Below, one piece after another: positions 1 through 7,040 of a stretch of 42,750 nucleotides of DNA. Under the pieces are notes generated by a model, which saw only the letters and a program-made list of their open reading frames with translations, was not told where the DNA came from and did not search any database. The first letter of the stretch is position 1. Every line of letters begins with the position of its first letter. Origin of the DNA: a virus; the IMG/VR virus record IMGVR_UViG_3300027969_000174, positions 1-42,750 of that record. One strand, written 5' to 3'. A program made the translations under genes and the position numbers.

Positions 1-694
1 TTTCAATCAAGGCATTGGCTTTTGGATTTAAAACTTTACGAGCATAATCTACGCCTTTTGCACCAACTTTAAATGGCGCCGCAACGACAGGTGTAATTGC
101 GTTCATTGGGTTGGTAAACTTGGCGCCCGTGGCTAAAACATTACTAACAGTAGGTGCTACACGGGCAGCGGCAGTGCTACCAGCAGACAAAATAGTAGAC
201 AGATCACCAGCAAAACCAACTGGGTCCGTAGCCATTGTTTTTTTAATAGCTTCTTCACTACCGTAGCGGTCTTTATAAAAACCACCAAACGCATCTGCGG
301 CTGCAATAGCTCTAGCTTTAGCTTCAGGATCATTTTGAAACTTATTAATAAAATCAGCTACATTTTCTGGCAATACTTTTTGAATAGCGCCTTTAGCTAC
401 ATCACGCATCCCTTTAAGGGTTTCAATTGGGCTAGATACGGCTTGGTAAACACCGCCAGCCATATTAATAGCACTAGGAATTACGTTAGTAAGCGCTTCT
501 GCGGGGATGTCAGAATACTGACGTTGACGCCCTACGGGAATACCGCTATTAGCACCGGATACCGTTACAAACGCTTGAGGCGCTGTTTCAGTTTGCATAC
601 GGCGTATTTCAGACGCAAAAGCTCTTGCATCATCTACGTTACCGGCAGCATCCGCTTTTACTAAAGCTGAACTTAATTGGTCTAAAGTAGCCAT
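1..694 (-). CDS. DNA ejection (internal virion) protein, N-terminal part, runs off the left edge
   Basis: The frame opens at an ATG at 694, two bases after the stop of the upstream gene, and stays open to base 1, giving 231 residues without a stop. It starts MATLDQLSSALVKADA and continues with an ADAAGN-DARAFASEIRRM segment, a short helical motif often seen at the start of large phage ejection proteins. Further on it is Ala/Gly/Thr rich (around residues 155-195), as expected for proteins that leave the capsid and cross the cell envelope. It is last in the order gp4-like, gp10-like, fibre, cupin, gp7-like, ejection, so it would correspond to a P22 gp16/gp20-type injection protein. The protein in the same place in the second module (34380-36356) has a different N-terminus. 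Family assignment rests on position and composition. Confidence 0.6.
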   Translation of the reverse strand, partial: MATLDQLSSALVKADAAGNVDDARAFASEIRRMQTETAPQAFVTVSGANSGIPVGRQRQYSDIPAEALTNVIPSAINMAGGVYQAVSSPIETLKGMRDVAKGAIQKVLPENVADFINKFQNDPEAKARAIAAADAFGGFYKDRYGSEEAIKKTMATDPVGFAGDLSTILSAGSTAAARVAPTVSNVLATGAKFTNPMNAITPVVAAPFKVGAKGVDYARKVLNPKANALIE

Positions 695-696
695 AA

Positions 697-1884
697 TTAT
701 TCATACTTCTTTAATAGAGCATCAATATTCGGATTGGTTTTTTGTGGCGCGCCAACGCTTACTTTTTCTTTTGCTGGTGCTGTAGGTAGTTCTACAATAT
801 CGCCACCAAGACCAAAACGTTTATTAATCTTATTAAGAGATTTAATGTTGGTTTCGTAACCTTTACTTGGATCCGTAGCGGCGTCAAGCAAGTTTTTCAA
901 TTCTTGGTTAGAGTTAATTTGCGAAGCTGCTATTCCAGTAGCTTTAACAATAGCTTGAACCAATATCGGACGTTGCGACATAATGGCATCACGCGCATCT
1001 TGCTCTGGTGTACCCAGCATAGAACCGCCAACTTGACCAACCATTGAAGATTGCAAAGCCGCAGAAATATTCTTTTGTGGGCTATTTTCTTTAGATTTAA
1101 TACCACCTAAATCTTTCAATACACCATACGAAGTTGCCATGTCAGTAGCTACGTCGTTTACTAAGTTTTTACCTTTAACAAGGGCTTGACCTTTGGTTGT
1201 AGCTTCAGGATTAGCTAAAGGAATAACCGTGCTAGAGGGATTAGCCGCCGTTGGACGTGTAACAAAACCGCCAACCGCTTCATTAAATATAGGTTGTGTA
1301 GCCGCTTTGTAAGTAAGATCTTGACCACGTTGCGCTGTAGTCGCAGAAATATCTTGCCCACGTTTAGAAATGTCGCCTTGATAACGTGTTTCAGCTTTAA
1401 CGCCTAATTCAGTAAAGTATGCTTTTCGTTTATCTAAAGGTAATGCAGATACAGCTTGCCAAGTCATCTGCGCTTGGTCTGGTGTTACTTCTTTACGCAA
1501 AATACCATCTTCTAAATGCGCTTTAATGTTGTTATCTGAAGGGTTAAACGCTAAGTCAGACATCTTTTGTTTAACTAAGTCAAAAGTTTTTTGATTAATT
1601 TCAACGCTTGTTTTTTTAATGCTGCCCTGAAGTTCTTGTGTTTTTAAAGCGTCATTTCTCAAAGCCATTGCCGTTTTAGGGTCAATAGCGGCCACTTGTT
1701 TAAAACCTTCAGGCGTACCAACATCAATACCTTGTGAATATAGTTCACGCAACTTGTTTTGCGTATCAATAGAACGATTCATTTCGCCGTATTTCAACGC
1801 TTCGTTCATCATCCCCAATTGGTTAATTGGTGACTCTAATTGAACGCCTTTAGCTTGGAGGGGGATACTTGGATCAATTGGCAT
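697..1884 (-). CDS. ejection / internal virion protein (left copy)
   Basis: A 395-residue protein beginning MPIDPSIPLQAKGVQLESP, with an AAGGAAT ribosome site just upstream of the ATG. It is rich in Gln, Lys and Ala and mostly helical. Two RGQD units (RGQDISATT, RGQDLTYKA) occur near residues 175-195. The paralogue at 36370-37533 has the same N-terminal motif and three such units, but the two differ at about half of the positions by eye. It lies directly after the gp7-like gene and before the large ejection protein, which is where P22-like phages carry DNA-injection proteins. I do not recognise a catalytic domain, so the role comes from context. Confidence 0.6.
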   Translation of the reverse strand: MPIDPSIPLQAKGVQLESPINQLGMMNEALKYGEMNRSIDTQNKLRELYSQGIDVGTPEGFKQVAAIDPKTAMALRNDALKTQELQGSIKKTSVEINQKTFDLVKQKMSDLAFNPSDNNIKAHLEDGILRKEVTPDQAQMTWQAVSALPLDKRKAYFTELGVKAETRYQGDISKRGQDISATTAQRGQDLTYKAATQPIFNEAVGGFVTRPTAANPSSTVIPLANPEATTKGQALVKGKNLVNDVATDMATSYGVLKDLGGIKSKENSPQKNISAALQSSMVGQVGGSMLGTPEQDARDAIMSQRPILVQAIVKATGIAASQINSNQELKNLLDAATDPSKGYETNIKSLNKINKRFGLGGDIVELPTAPAKEKVSVGAPQKTNPNIDALLKKYE

Positions 1885-1893
1885 AGCTATTCC

Positions 1894-2643
1894 TTAATAA
1901 TTTAACCCAGGGCCGTAGTAGCCTTGTTCAGCAGTTGCCATAGGGATATTAGTATTTGTAGGGCTGTTGTACGCAGAACGGTTAATCAATTGATTCATTT
2001 GATATGCGCCAACACCTTGACCTATAGCATTAGTATAAGCATTAGCAGAGCCAATTTGACCTGCGGCTTGAGCATTAGCTGCGCCTGTCATTAAATTAGC
2101 ATTAGATGACGCCATATTACCTACGTTAGCTGCTTGCCCTGCGGCGGCAGCTTGACCTTGACCGCTTAAAAATTGCAACGGATTTAATCTATTAGCACGA
2201 TTTATTTGATAACGATTAAATGCATTGCTATATTCTTGCGAGCCTAATTCTTGACCATAGGCTTGACCCGCTTTAAGAGCGTTACCAGAAATTAAACCGC
2301 CTCTAGCTGCCGCAGTAGCGTTCATGGCGTTCATGCCTTCTTTTAACCTAAAAGCATATCCAGGATCCATCCCCGCTGCAAAATCAGCCGCGGTAAAGTT
2401 TTGTGTAAATTGACCGCCTGGTTGAGTCATAGCAGATAGCTGATTTACAGCAGTTTCGCCTGCTGTACGATAGGGTTTGCTTAACTCGGCTTGTTGTTGC
2501 AATGCAGCTTGATTGGCTGCGGTAGCGTTATTAGCGGCGTCCGCTTGAGTTTGGGCTGCGCCGCTAGCCGCTCTTGATGACATATATGCACCGCCAAGAA
2601 TGGCTGCACCTCCAACAACGGCTGCTGTTATTCCACCTGCCAT
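1894..2643 (-). CDS. DNA transfer / ejection protein, P22 gp7-like (left copy)
   Basis: A 249-residue Ala/Gly/Asn-rich protein. It starts with a hydrophobic segment (residues 1-25, Ala/Gly/Val) followed by a Gln/Ala-rich helix (about 28-60). A strongly conserved centre, DPGYAFRLKEGMNAMNAT then AAARGGLISGNAL, is shared with the copy at 37543-38301. The C-terminal part repeats short Gln-Ala-Ala-Asn units before a QLINRSAYN motif that is also shared. This architecture is typical of proteins annotated as phage DNA transfer protein (P22 gp7 / p32 type), which are packed in the head and injected with the DNA. The gene lies one base away from the cupin-like gene and nine bases before the next ejection gene, so the three are probably co-transcribed. 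Confidence 0.65.
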   Translation of the reverse strand: MAGGITAAVVGGAAILGGAYMSSRAASGAAQTQADAANNATAANQAALQQQAELSKPYRTAGETAVNQLSAMTQPGGQFTQNFTAADFAAGMDPGYAFRLKEGMNAMNATAAARGGLISGNALKAGQAYGQELGSQEYSNAFNRYQINRANRLNPLQFLSGQGQAAAAGQAANVGNMASSNANLMTGAANAQAAGQIGSANAYTNAIGQGVGAYQMNQLINRSAYNSPTNTNIPMATAEQGYYGPGLNY

Positions 2644-2644
2644 A

Positions 2645-3178
2645 TTAATTCTCCCTATTACTAAAGCCGAATCCGTCGCCTAAAAGCATTTTAACGCTAT
2701 TATTTAATGGTTCAGTATCAATTTGTTGTTTCCTACGTTCTAAAGCCAATGGATTAGACATTAACCCACATTCAGGAATAATGTACAACCGTTCTTCAAT
2801 TGCTTCAATATCGGTACAATTATCTGGATTATCATAAATATCAACCCAAACTAATTCTTCGTCAAATACGCGTCCTACACGCTTAATGCCAGCAGGAGCG
2901 TCAAACTCCAATGGCGCCGTCAACGTATGAATTTCATCGTCGATGTTAACTGCGATTGTACCTTTTTCAAGCTTGACTTTGTAAGGTGTTTTATGTTCAG
3001 CCCCAACAATAACTGACCAAGGTGGGGCAATCATAGTGCGAATGTATTTACCTGGCTCAAAATCATGCAAAAACTTTACGTCGGCTTGAGGCATTTGCAA
3101 TAACGCTTCTTGCAAGCGCTCTACTTTTTCCCGTAAAGGAAGGGCCATTTGCGTAGAAGGGGCGGTAATTATTTGCAT
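2645..3178 (-). CDS. cupin-like virion-module protein without SET domain (left copy)
   Basis: A 177-residue protein. Residues about 35-125 look like a small beta-barrel of the cupin type: alternating strands with KVKLEKGTIAVNIDDE and APLEFDAPAGIKRVGRVF, without an obvious full metal-binding His set. It corresponds to the first 120 residues of the protein at 38303-39136: both have L-x2-PQAD, H-x-F-x-P-x2-YIR and a late DIE-x-(I/L)E-E/T segment. The SET-like domain of the other copy is absent here and is replaced by a short unrelated C-terminus. The gene sits between the fibre/needle-like gene and the gp7-like gene. The function is unknown; a virion-assembly or structural role is only inferred from position. 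Confidence 0.55.
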   Translation of the reverse strand: MQIITAPSTQMALPLREKVERLQEALLQMPQADVKFLHDFEPGKYIRTMIAPPWSVIVGAEHKTPYKVKLEKGTIAVNIDDEIHTLTAPLEFDAPAGIKRVGRVFDEELVWVDIYDNPDNCTDIEAIEERLYIIPECGLMSNPLALERRKQQIDTEPLNNSVKMLLGDGFGFSNREN

Positions 3179-3179
3179 A

Positions 3180-3824
3180 TTATGTAGCTTGCGTTTGTGC
3201 AGTTAAGATGCCGTTAACAAACGTCATACTGCCATTAGCGCCTATAGCCGTTAATTTAGCAGTTGTGATCGTAGCGGTAATACCTACGTTTTGCGTAGCC
3301 ATCGTACCAAGACCAAGGTTAGTTCTAGCCCCCGCAGCCGTAGTTGCGCCTGTACCACCATTAGCGATAATTAAAGTACCTGCAAGCGTAACCGCGCCTG
3401 TGGTGGCTGTAGCTGGGGTTAACCCTGTAGTACCACCACTAATGCTTAATACGCCTGTATTGACAATAGTCACAGCGCCTGTAGCCGCGCTAACTGACAC
3501 GCCTGAACCTGCGGCTACCGAAGTAACACCTGTATTGCTTATAGCAATAGTGCCATTACCATTGGTTACGCCGATGCCTGTGCTTGGCGTTAACGTATTT
3601 TTACTTAAGGTATTCCCTACACTATTACCAATGAGCAATTGACCATCGATATAGCTAGTTTGACCCGTACCACCACGATTGACAGCAACGCCGCCGTCAC
3701 CACCGCTGCCAGTAAAAGTAAATAAATTGTATAAAAAACGATACCAAACGGGGTTTATATCCCCATTATCTTCTATCAACGGCGTTCTAGGCGCGGGGAT
3801 CTTGGTAATATCGGTACTAGCCAT
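3180..3824 (-). CDS. tail fibre / needle-like protein with GGTG repeats (left copy)
   Basis: A 214-residue protein beginning MASTDITKIPAPRTPL. A short anchor (residues 1-40, with PVWYRFLYNLFTFTG) is followed by low-complexity Gly/Thr/Val/Ala repeats: NRGGTGQTSY, several TNTG-V-T-S units and NGGTGATTAAGARTNLGLG. The end, GANGSMTFVNGILTAQTQAT, is identical in the second copy. GGTG-T and ARTNLGLG patterns are typical of trimeric beta-fibrous phage tail fibre proteins. Its place immediately after the gp10-like gene matches the P22 tail needle (gp26) position. Needle versus fibre cannot be decided from sequence. The start ATG overlaps the stop region of the gp10-like gene at 3824. Confidence 0.65.
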   Translation of the reverse strand: MASTDITKIPAPRTPLIEDNGDINPVWYRFLYNLFTFTGSGGDGGVAVNRGGTGQTSYIDGQLLIGNSVGNTLSKNTLTPSTGIGVTNGNGTIAISNTGVTSVAAGSGVSVSAATGAVTIVNTGVLSISGGTTGLTPATATTGAVTLAGTLIIANGGTGATTAAGARTNLGLGTMATQNVGITATITTAKLTAIGANGSMTFVNGILTAQTQAT

Positions 3825-5263
3825 TATCTACCTGTAGGACTCATTATTAAATTAGCGCCTGTAATAACAATTTTTACAGGGTCAGTACCCGATAATTCAT
3901 AAACACGATCACGCAATTTCAAAGTCATGCCAAGACGACGCCAAAATGATCTAAAGCCATATTGACCAATGCGGCCCATTTTTGTCCAATGTTCGCTTGA
4001 CCAAGTGTGACCGCCATCGTCAGACCAACGCAACATGGCTTCAGGATCATCGCCTTGACCAGAATTAAGTCCTGGGCCTGATTCGCACATTAATTGCAAA
4101 CCATGTTGAGCAGTGCGATTAAGATTGTTTTGGTTTTCAGGAATAGGACGCCATGAGCGTAACCATTTTTGAGTAACGCCATTATCTTCATAAACATCTA
4201 AATCAAAAGTATACAAATTGCCATTTTCGTAGTCGCCTACAATGGTTTCGCTATTAAAACTCATTTGACATTGACTACGATGGCGTGTAAATGCGCCGTT
4301 ATCCCAACCTGCACGTTCGTGCCAAGCACCCGTAGCCACATCAAAAGCCCATGTTTTACCAACCGTAGGAAAAGCTAATATATAAAATGCATGACCTTCT
4401 TGCTGATAAGTGTACGCAACCGCATCAGAAACGTCGCCATAGCTTTGAATAGCAAACTCTATGGCATGGGTAGAGATACGTTTGCCAGTGTAGCCTTGGT
4501 TGCGGTAAACGATGCCATATCCCCTTGGATCTTGTCCAAGCCAAAATAGGCTGTTATCTAGTTTACAAATAGACGCTTTAGCAATACAACCAATTTCGTT
4601 ATAAGCACCTTGAATTGGCGCTAGTGGAAACGGTGTTGTAGCTGCGTCGTACCAAACTTCAGTAGTACCAGTACCAAATACCCAAACTTCACGGTTATTT
4701 GATACTACGGCTACCACGTTATCAGGGGTACTTTCAGCAGCCGCAAACGCTAAAGGGTCAATAGCGGTACCATCAAAAAGACCTGTAACCCAAATAATTT
4801 GTGTACCTGGCTGATTAAAGCAAAAGTAGCCGTCAATGTAACAAACCGTATCGGCACCATAAAAGTCAGGATCGGTGATTTGAACAAAGGTATTGGTTGT
4901 TTCGGTGTAAACGTACGCATTAGCGCCGCAAGCAATAAATATTTGAGTACCGTTATCAGCAATAGATACAGGGCCTGTACCGCTAATATCCCCTAATTTA
5001 GTGGCGGTGTAGTCAGGTAAGATTTTATAAAACTCAGTACCAGAAGCTACATAAGCATCAAGACCATTGCTTAAATGCGTCCAAAGCCCACGAATAGGGC
5101 CGGTACCAACTGTAGTGACTAGACGCAAACCTGGGGCGCGGTTAAGGAACCCGCCTGTTAAACCGCCTTCAGGGACGGCTTCGGGGAACAAATTAATCAT
5201 GCGGTTATCCGCAGCATTTACGCTACGGGCAACATACGCTTGGCCTAAAATCGGCGTCAGCAT
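3824..5263 (-). CDS. packaged-DNA stabilisation / tail accessory protein, P22 gp10-like (left copy)
   Basis: A 479-residue protein starting MLTPILGQAYVARSVNAAD with NRMINLFPEA and PGLRLVTTVGTGPIRGLW soon after. This opening, the length (P22 gp10 is about 470 residues) and the beta-propeller-like body with W-x-DDGGHTWS match the phage stabilisation family of P22 gp10. Such proteins close the portal channel and receive the tail needle. The gene abuts the gp4-like gene upstream and the fibre/needle gene downstream by shared start/stop bases, which indicates translational coupling. The copy at 39783-41222 has the same length and differs at scattered sites only. Confidence 0.82.
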   Translation of the reverse strand: MLTPILGQAYVARSVNAADNRMINLFPEAVPEGGLTGGFLNRAPGLRLVTTVGTGPIRGLWTHLSNGLDAYVASGTEFYKILPDYTATKLGDISGTGPVSIADNGTQIFIACGANAYVYTETTNTFVQITDPDFYGADTVCYIDGYFCFNQPGTQIIWVTGLFDGTAIDPLAFAAAESTPDNVVAVVSNNREVWVFGTGTTEVWYDAATTPFPLAPIQGAYNEIGCIAKASICKLDNSLFWLGQDPRGYGIVYRNQGYTGKRISTHAIEFAIQSYGDVSDAVAYTYQQEGHAFYILAFPTVGKTWAFDVATGAWHERAGWDNGAFTRHRSQCQMSFNSETIVGDYENGNLYTFDLDVYEDNGVTQKWLRSWRPIPENQNNLNRTAQHGLQLMCESGPGLNSGQGDDPEAMLRWSDDGGHTWSSEHWTKMGRIGQYGFRSFWRRLGMTLKLRDRVYELSGTDPVKIVITGANLIMSPTGR

Positions 5264-5979
5264 TAGTAGTTACCGGCAAATATGTTAAAGCGCTGACGAG
5301 TGCCAACAATGCTGTAAGGCAAAGACATAATGTCGTCAGGATTATTGATACGTTTAAGATTGCGCTTAGAAGTCATCGCAATACGAGCTACGTTAGGTGG
5401 TGGCTCAATACCGAACTCATTGGCAATTTCACACGCCAAGTTGTATTTAAATGCTCTCAAATAACCAGGAGGCATCAAAATGTTAGTGGATAAGCTAGGA
5501 ACGCTCATTAGCTCGTCTACAGAAATAAAATGCCATTCCAATACCTTAGTTGGTACAGGATATAAGGTCATGGTGATATTAGGGTATTCCATGTTGATCC
5601 ACATAACTTGTGGATAAGTGGAAGTAACCGTTTTAACCGCAATACCATCGTATTGCTGTTGGTTAATCAGTTTGATACCAAATGAGATGCCATTAGCTGG
5701 ATCACGGAAATAAGTAGAATCGTCAATCATAATAGGACGATTTCCTACAAAGTCGCCACTAGGCCCAAGCGTTTGAGTCTTAAGCCCCGGAGTCCATGAA
5801 TAAGTCTGATCTTGAGTATTAAATACAGATAGACGCTCAGTATTCCATGAGTCAATCATTTGATTAAGCGCAGTCAAAGCGTCTTGCGAAGTGGCAGCAG
5901 ACGGCGTTTCACCTTCAGCCAAAATACCTAATACGCGTAATGCGCCGTTAATTTGATCGTTGGCTGTATAAATCGCCAT
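5263..5979 (-). CDS. head-to-tail joining / tail accessory factor, P22 gp4-like (left copy)
   Basis: A 238-residue protein starting MAIYTANDQINGALRVLGI with a helical N-terminus (residues 1-50, ending DALTALNQMIDSW) and a later PPGYLRAFKYNLACEIANEFG segment. This pattern (two early helices, a W-containing centre, then a long helix with LAxxIAxEFG) is that of the P22 gp4-type tail accessory factor that extends the portal ring. Gene order (coat, small proteins, gp4-like, gp10-like) supports this. Comparison with 41222-41938 shows only two residue differences over the entire length although many third codon positions differ, so it is under strong protein-level constraint. Confidence 0.8.
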   Translation of the reverse strand: MAIYTANDQINGALRVLGILAEGETPSAATSQDALTALNQMIDSWNTERLSVFNTQDQTYSWTPGLKTQTLGPSGDFVGNRPIMIDDSTYFRDPANGISFGIKLINQQQYDGIAVKTVTSTYPQVMWINMEYPNITMTLYPVPTKVLEWHFISVDELMSVPSLSTNILMPPGYLRAFKYNLACEIANEFGIEPPPNVARIAMTSKRNLKRINNPDDIMSLPYSIVGTRQRFNIFAGNY

Positions 5980-5989
5980 AGCTTACCCC

Positions 5990-6190
5990 TTACTCTGTAG
6001 TTTTACGACGTGTTCTTTTTTCCAGTGTATTAACAGGAGCCGCAATAACTTCTTCTACTTCAGCTACAGGCTCTGGTTGCGTATCCAGTTCGTAGCGTTT
6101 CCAACCATGTGCTTCGTCATGTTCTGCTTCAGCCTCCATTGTAGCGACTTTAGAGCCATGAATGGGGTGTTTTAAGTAAATTATTGGCAT
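5990..6190 (-). CDS. small conserved phage protein of the head-tail region (left copy)
   Basis: A 66-residue protein starting MPIIYLKHPIHGSKVATME, then an acidic middle and a basic end (KRTRRKTTE). Proteins with the I-Y-x-KHPxHG-x-KVAT opening are common in tailed phages between the coat and head-completion genes. No function is known to me. The counterpart at 41949-42161 is four residues longer in the acidic middle and otherwise very similar. It sits 10 bases upstream of the gp4-like gene and behind a conserved hairpin. Confidence 0.7.
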   Translation of the reverse strand: MPIIYLKHPIHGSKVATMEAEAEHDEAHGWKRYELDTQPEPVAEVEEVIAAPVNTLEKRTRRKTTE

Positions 6191-6205
6191 GATTTCTTTA
6201 GTTAG

Positions 6206-6227
6206 ATAGGGAGCCTAAGCCCCCTAT
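6206..6227 (-). terminator. conserved intergenic hairpin (left copy)
   Basis: On the minus strand ATAGGGGGC and GCTCCCTAT pair over nine positions (one G-U) around a TTAG loop. It lies between the stop at 6232 and the ATG at 6190. The same hairpin is kept at 42177-42198. No U-run follows, so it may be a weak terminator, an RNA-stabilising element or a processing site. Confidence 0.5.
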
Positions 6228-6231
6228 TTTA

Positions 6232-6525
6232 TTAAGCTACAACAGCAAATTGCCATTTAGAGCCATCAGATACAAACAACTTGCCAGTACCAGTTGCATT
6301 GGTAGTAGTAGCAATAGAACCAGCAGCGGCGGTAGTTGTAGTAGTGTTAGCAGTAATAGCAGTAGTTAAAAAGTAAAGTGAAGCGACAGCATTACCAGCA
6401 GCAGCAGTACCAGATGTGGTAACGCTAGTAGCAGTAACAGCAGCAAGTGCGCTAGCACCTGTAACAGTCAAGCTATCAAACTGTGGATCTGCATACGCAA
6501 CACCGACAGCTTTGGTATTAGGCAT
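6232..6525 (-). CDS. GVAY-tagged small virion-module protein, Thr/Ala-rich (left cassette)
   Basis: A 97-residue protein starting MPNTKAVGVAYADPQFDSL. After this tag the chain is an Ala/Thr/Ser-rich, strand-prone sequence ending DGSKWQFAVVA. The opening motif (N-x2-x-GVAY-x-D) recurs in the proteins at 15321-15749 and 42201-42560, which have otherwise different bodies. The position next to the putative decoration protein suggests a virion surface or head-completion role, but no known domain is visible. In the second module this gene has been replaced by an unrelated body while both flanks are conserved. The ATG is preceded by an AAGGAAA ribosome site. Confidence 0.6.
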   Translation of the reverse strand: MPNTKAVGVAYADPQFDSLTVTGASALAAVTATSVTTSGTAAAGNAVASLYFLTTAITANTTTTTAAAGSIATTTNATGTGKLFVSDGSKWQFAVVA

Positions 6526-6543
6526 GATGTTTCCTTTATAAAG

Positions 6544-6561
6544 CCCGCCCCGAAGGGCGGG
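6544..6561 (-). terminator. GC hairpin with UUCG loop after the decoration-type gene (left copy)
   Basis: On the minus strand CCCGCCC-TTCG-GGGCGGG forms a perfect seven-pair stem closed by the extra-stable C(UUCG)G tetraloop, starting nine bases after the stop codon at 6570. The following bases are CTTTATAAAGG, a poor U-run, so termination is probably partial. The matching hairpin at 42578-42595 has six T. Confidence 0.65.
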
Positions 6562-6569
6562 ATATTACA

Positions 6570-6980
6570 TTAAGCTAAACGGTATAGAGTCCAAGCACCG
6601 TCGCCTGTTTTACGAGCGCGGAAAGCTTGTGCTGTACCAGCAGTAGCAACAACAGTCATCAGACCAACCAAAGTCCAACCAGTGTTTGTTGTCAAAGTAA
6701 TAACGCCAGATGTATTACCATCTACGTTAATTACTGAGAAATCAAATGAACTGTTTGTTTTAGCGCTAGAAATTAGCGTATCCAAATCAGCACAAGTTGG
6801 GAGTTGATAAGAAACTGCACTTGCGCCTGGATTGCCAAGAATAATGCCATTTTGCAATTGAGCAGCAGTCAGAGTTACGCCAGTTGTCAAAGACACAGGA
6901 GCAGCTTGGATTACTAAATCTACTTCGTTTAAATTGCCGTCACCAAATTGGTAACCGCCAGCGCCATTAGGTAGTGCCAT
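6570..6980 (-). CDS. putative head decoration / capsid-associated protein (left copy)
   Basis: A 136-residue protein starting MALPNGAGGYQFGDGNLNEV. It is strand-rich with an IILGNPGASAVSYQLPT segment and ends KTGDGAWTLYRLA. The first gene after the coat protein and its small size, beta-rich composition and high conservation are what is expected of a capsid decoration or head-stabilising protein. That role is inferred; I do not recognise the family. The last 147 bases are repeated at the right edge of the window with only three base changes. An AAGGAAT ribosome site precedes the ATG. Confidence 0.6.
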   Translation of the reverse strand: MALPNGAGGYQFGDGNLNEVDLVIQAAPVSLTTGVTLTAAQLQNGIILGNPGASAVSYQLPTCADLDTLISSAKTNSSFDFSVINVDGNTSGVITLTTNTGWTLVGLMTVVATAGTAQAFRARKTGDGAWTLYRLA

Positions 6981-7005
6981 GATATTGATTCCTTAAAAAA
7001 TAAAT

Positions 7006-7032
7006 TTAAAAAGCCCCCGCTTGCGCGGGAGC
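7006..7032 (-). terminator. intrinsic terminator after the coat gene
   Basis: On the minus strand GCTCCCGC-GCAA-GCGGGGGC (one G-U pair) is followed by TTTTT and an AT-rich run, nine bases after the coat protein stop at 7041. It is a good Rho-independent terminator. It would limit transcription from the coat operon into the tail genes, giving an excess of coat and scaffold messages. Confidence 0.75.
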
Positions 7033-7040
7033 AATTAGGT

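Larger units (their letters stand above)
697..6980. repeat. diverged module duplicate, left copy
   Basis: Nine genes from the decoration-type gene to the ejection protein have counterparts in the same order and strand at 36370-42750, displaced by about 35.6-36.0 kb. Similarity falls from near identity at the coat-proximal end to only partial at the ejection end. Confidence 0.9.

Noticed and set aside
3208-3642. Plus-strand 144-codon frame, and the similar one at 39128-39610
   Set aside because: Antisense images of the repetitive fibre gene; Val/Pro/Ala repeats arise from GGTG-type codons read backwards.
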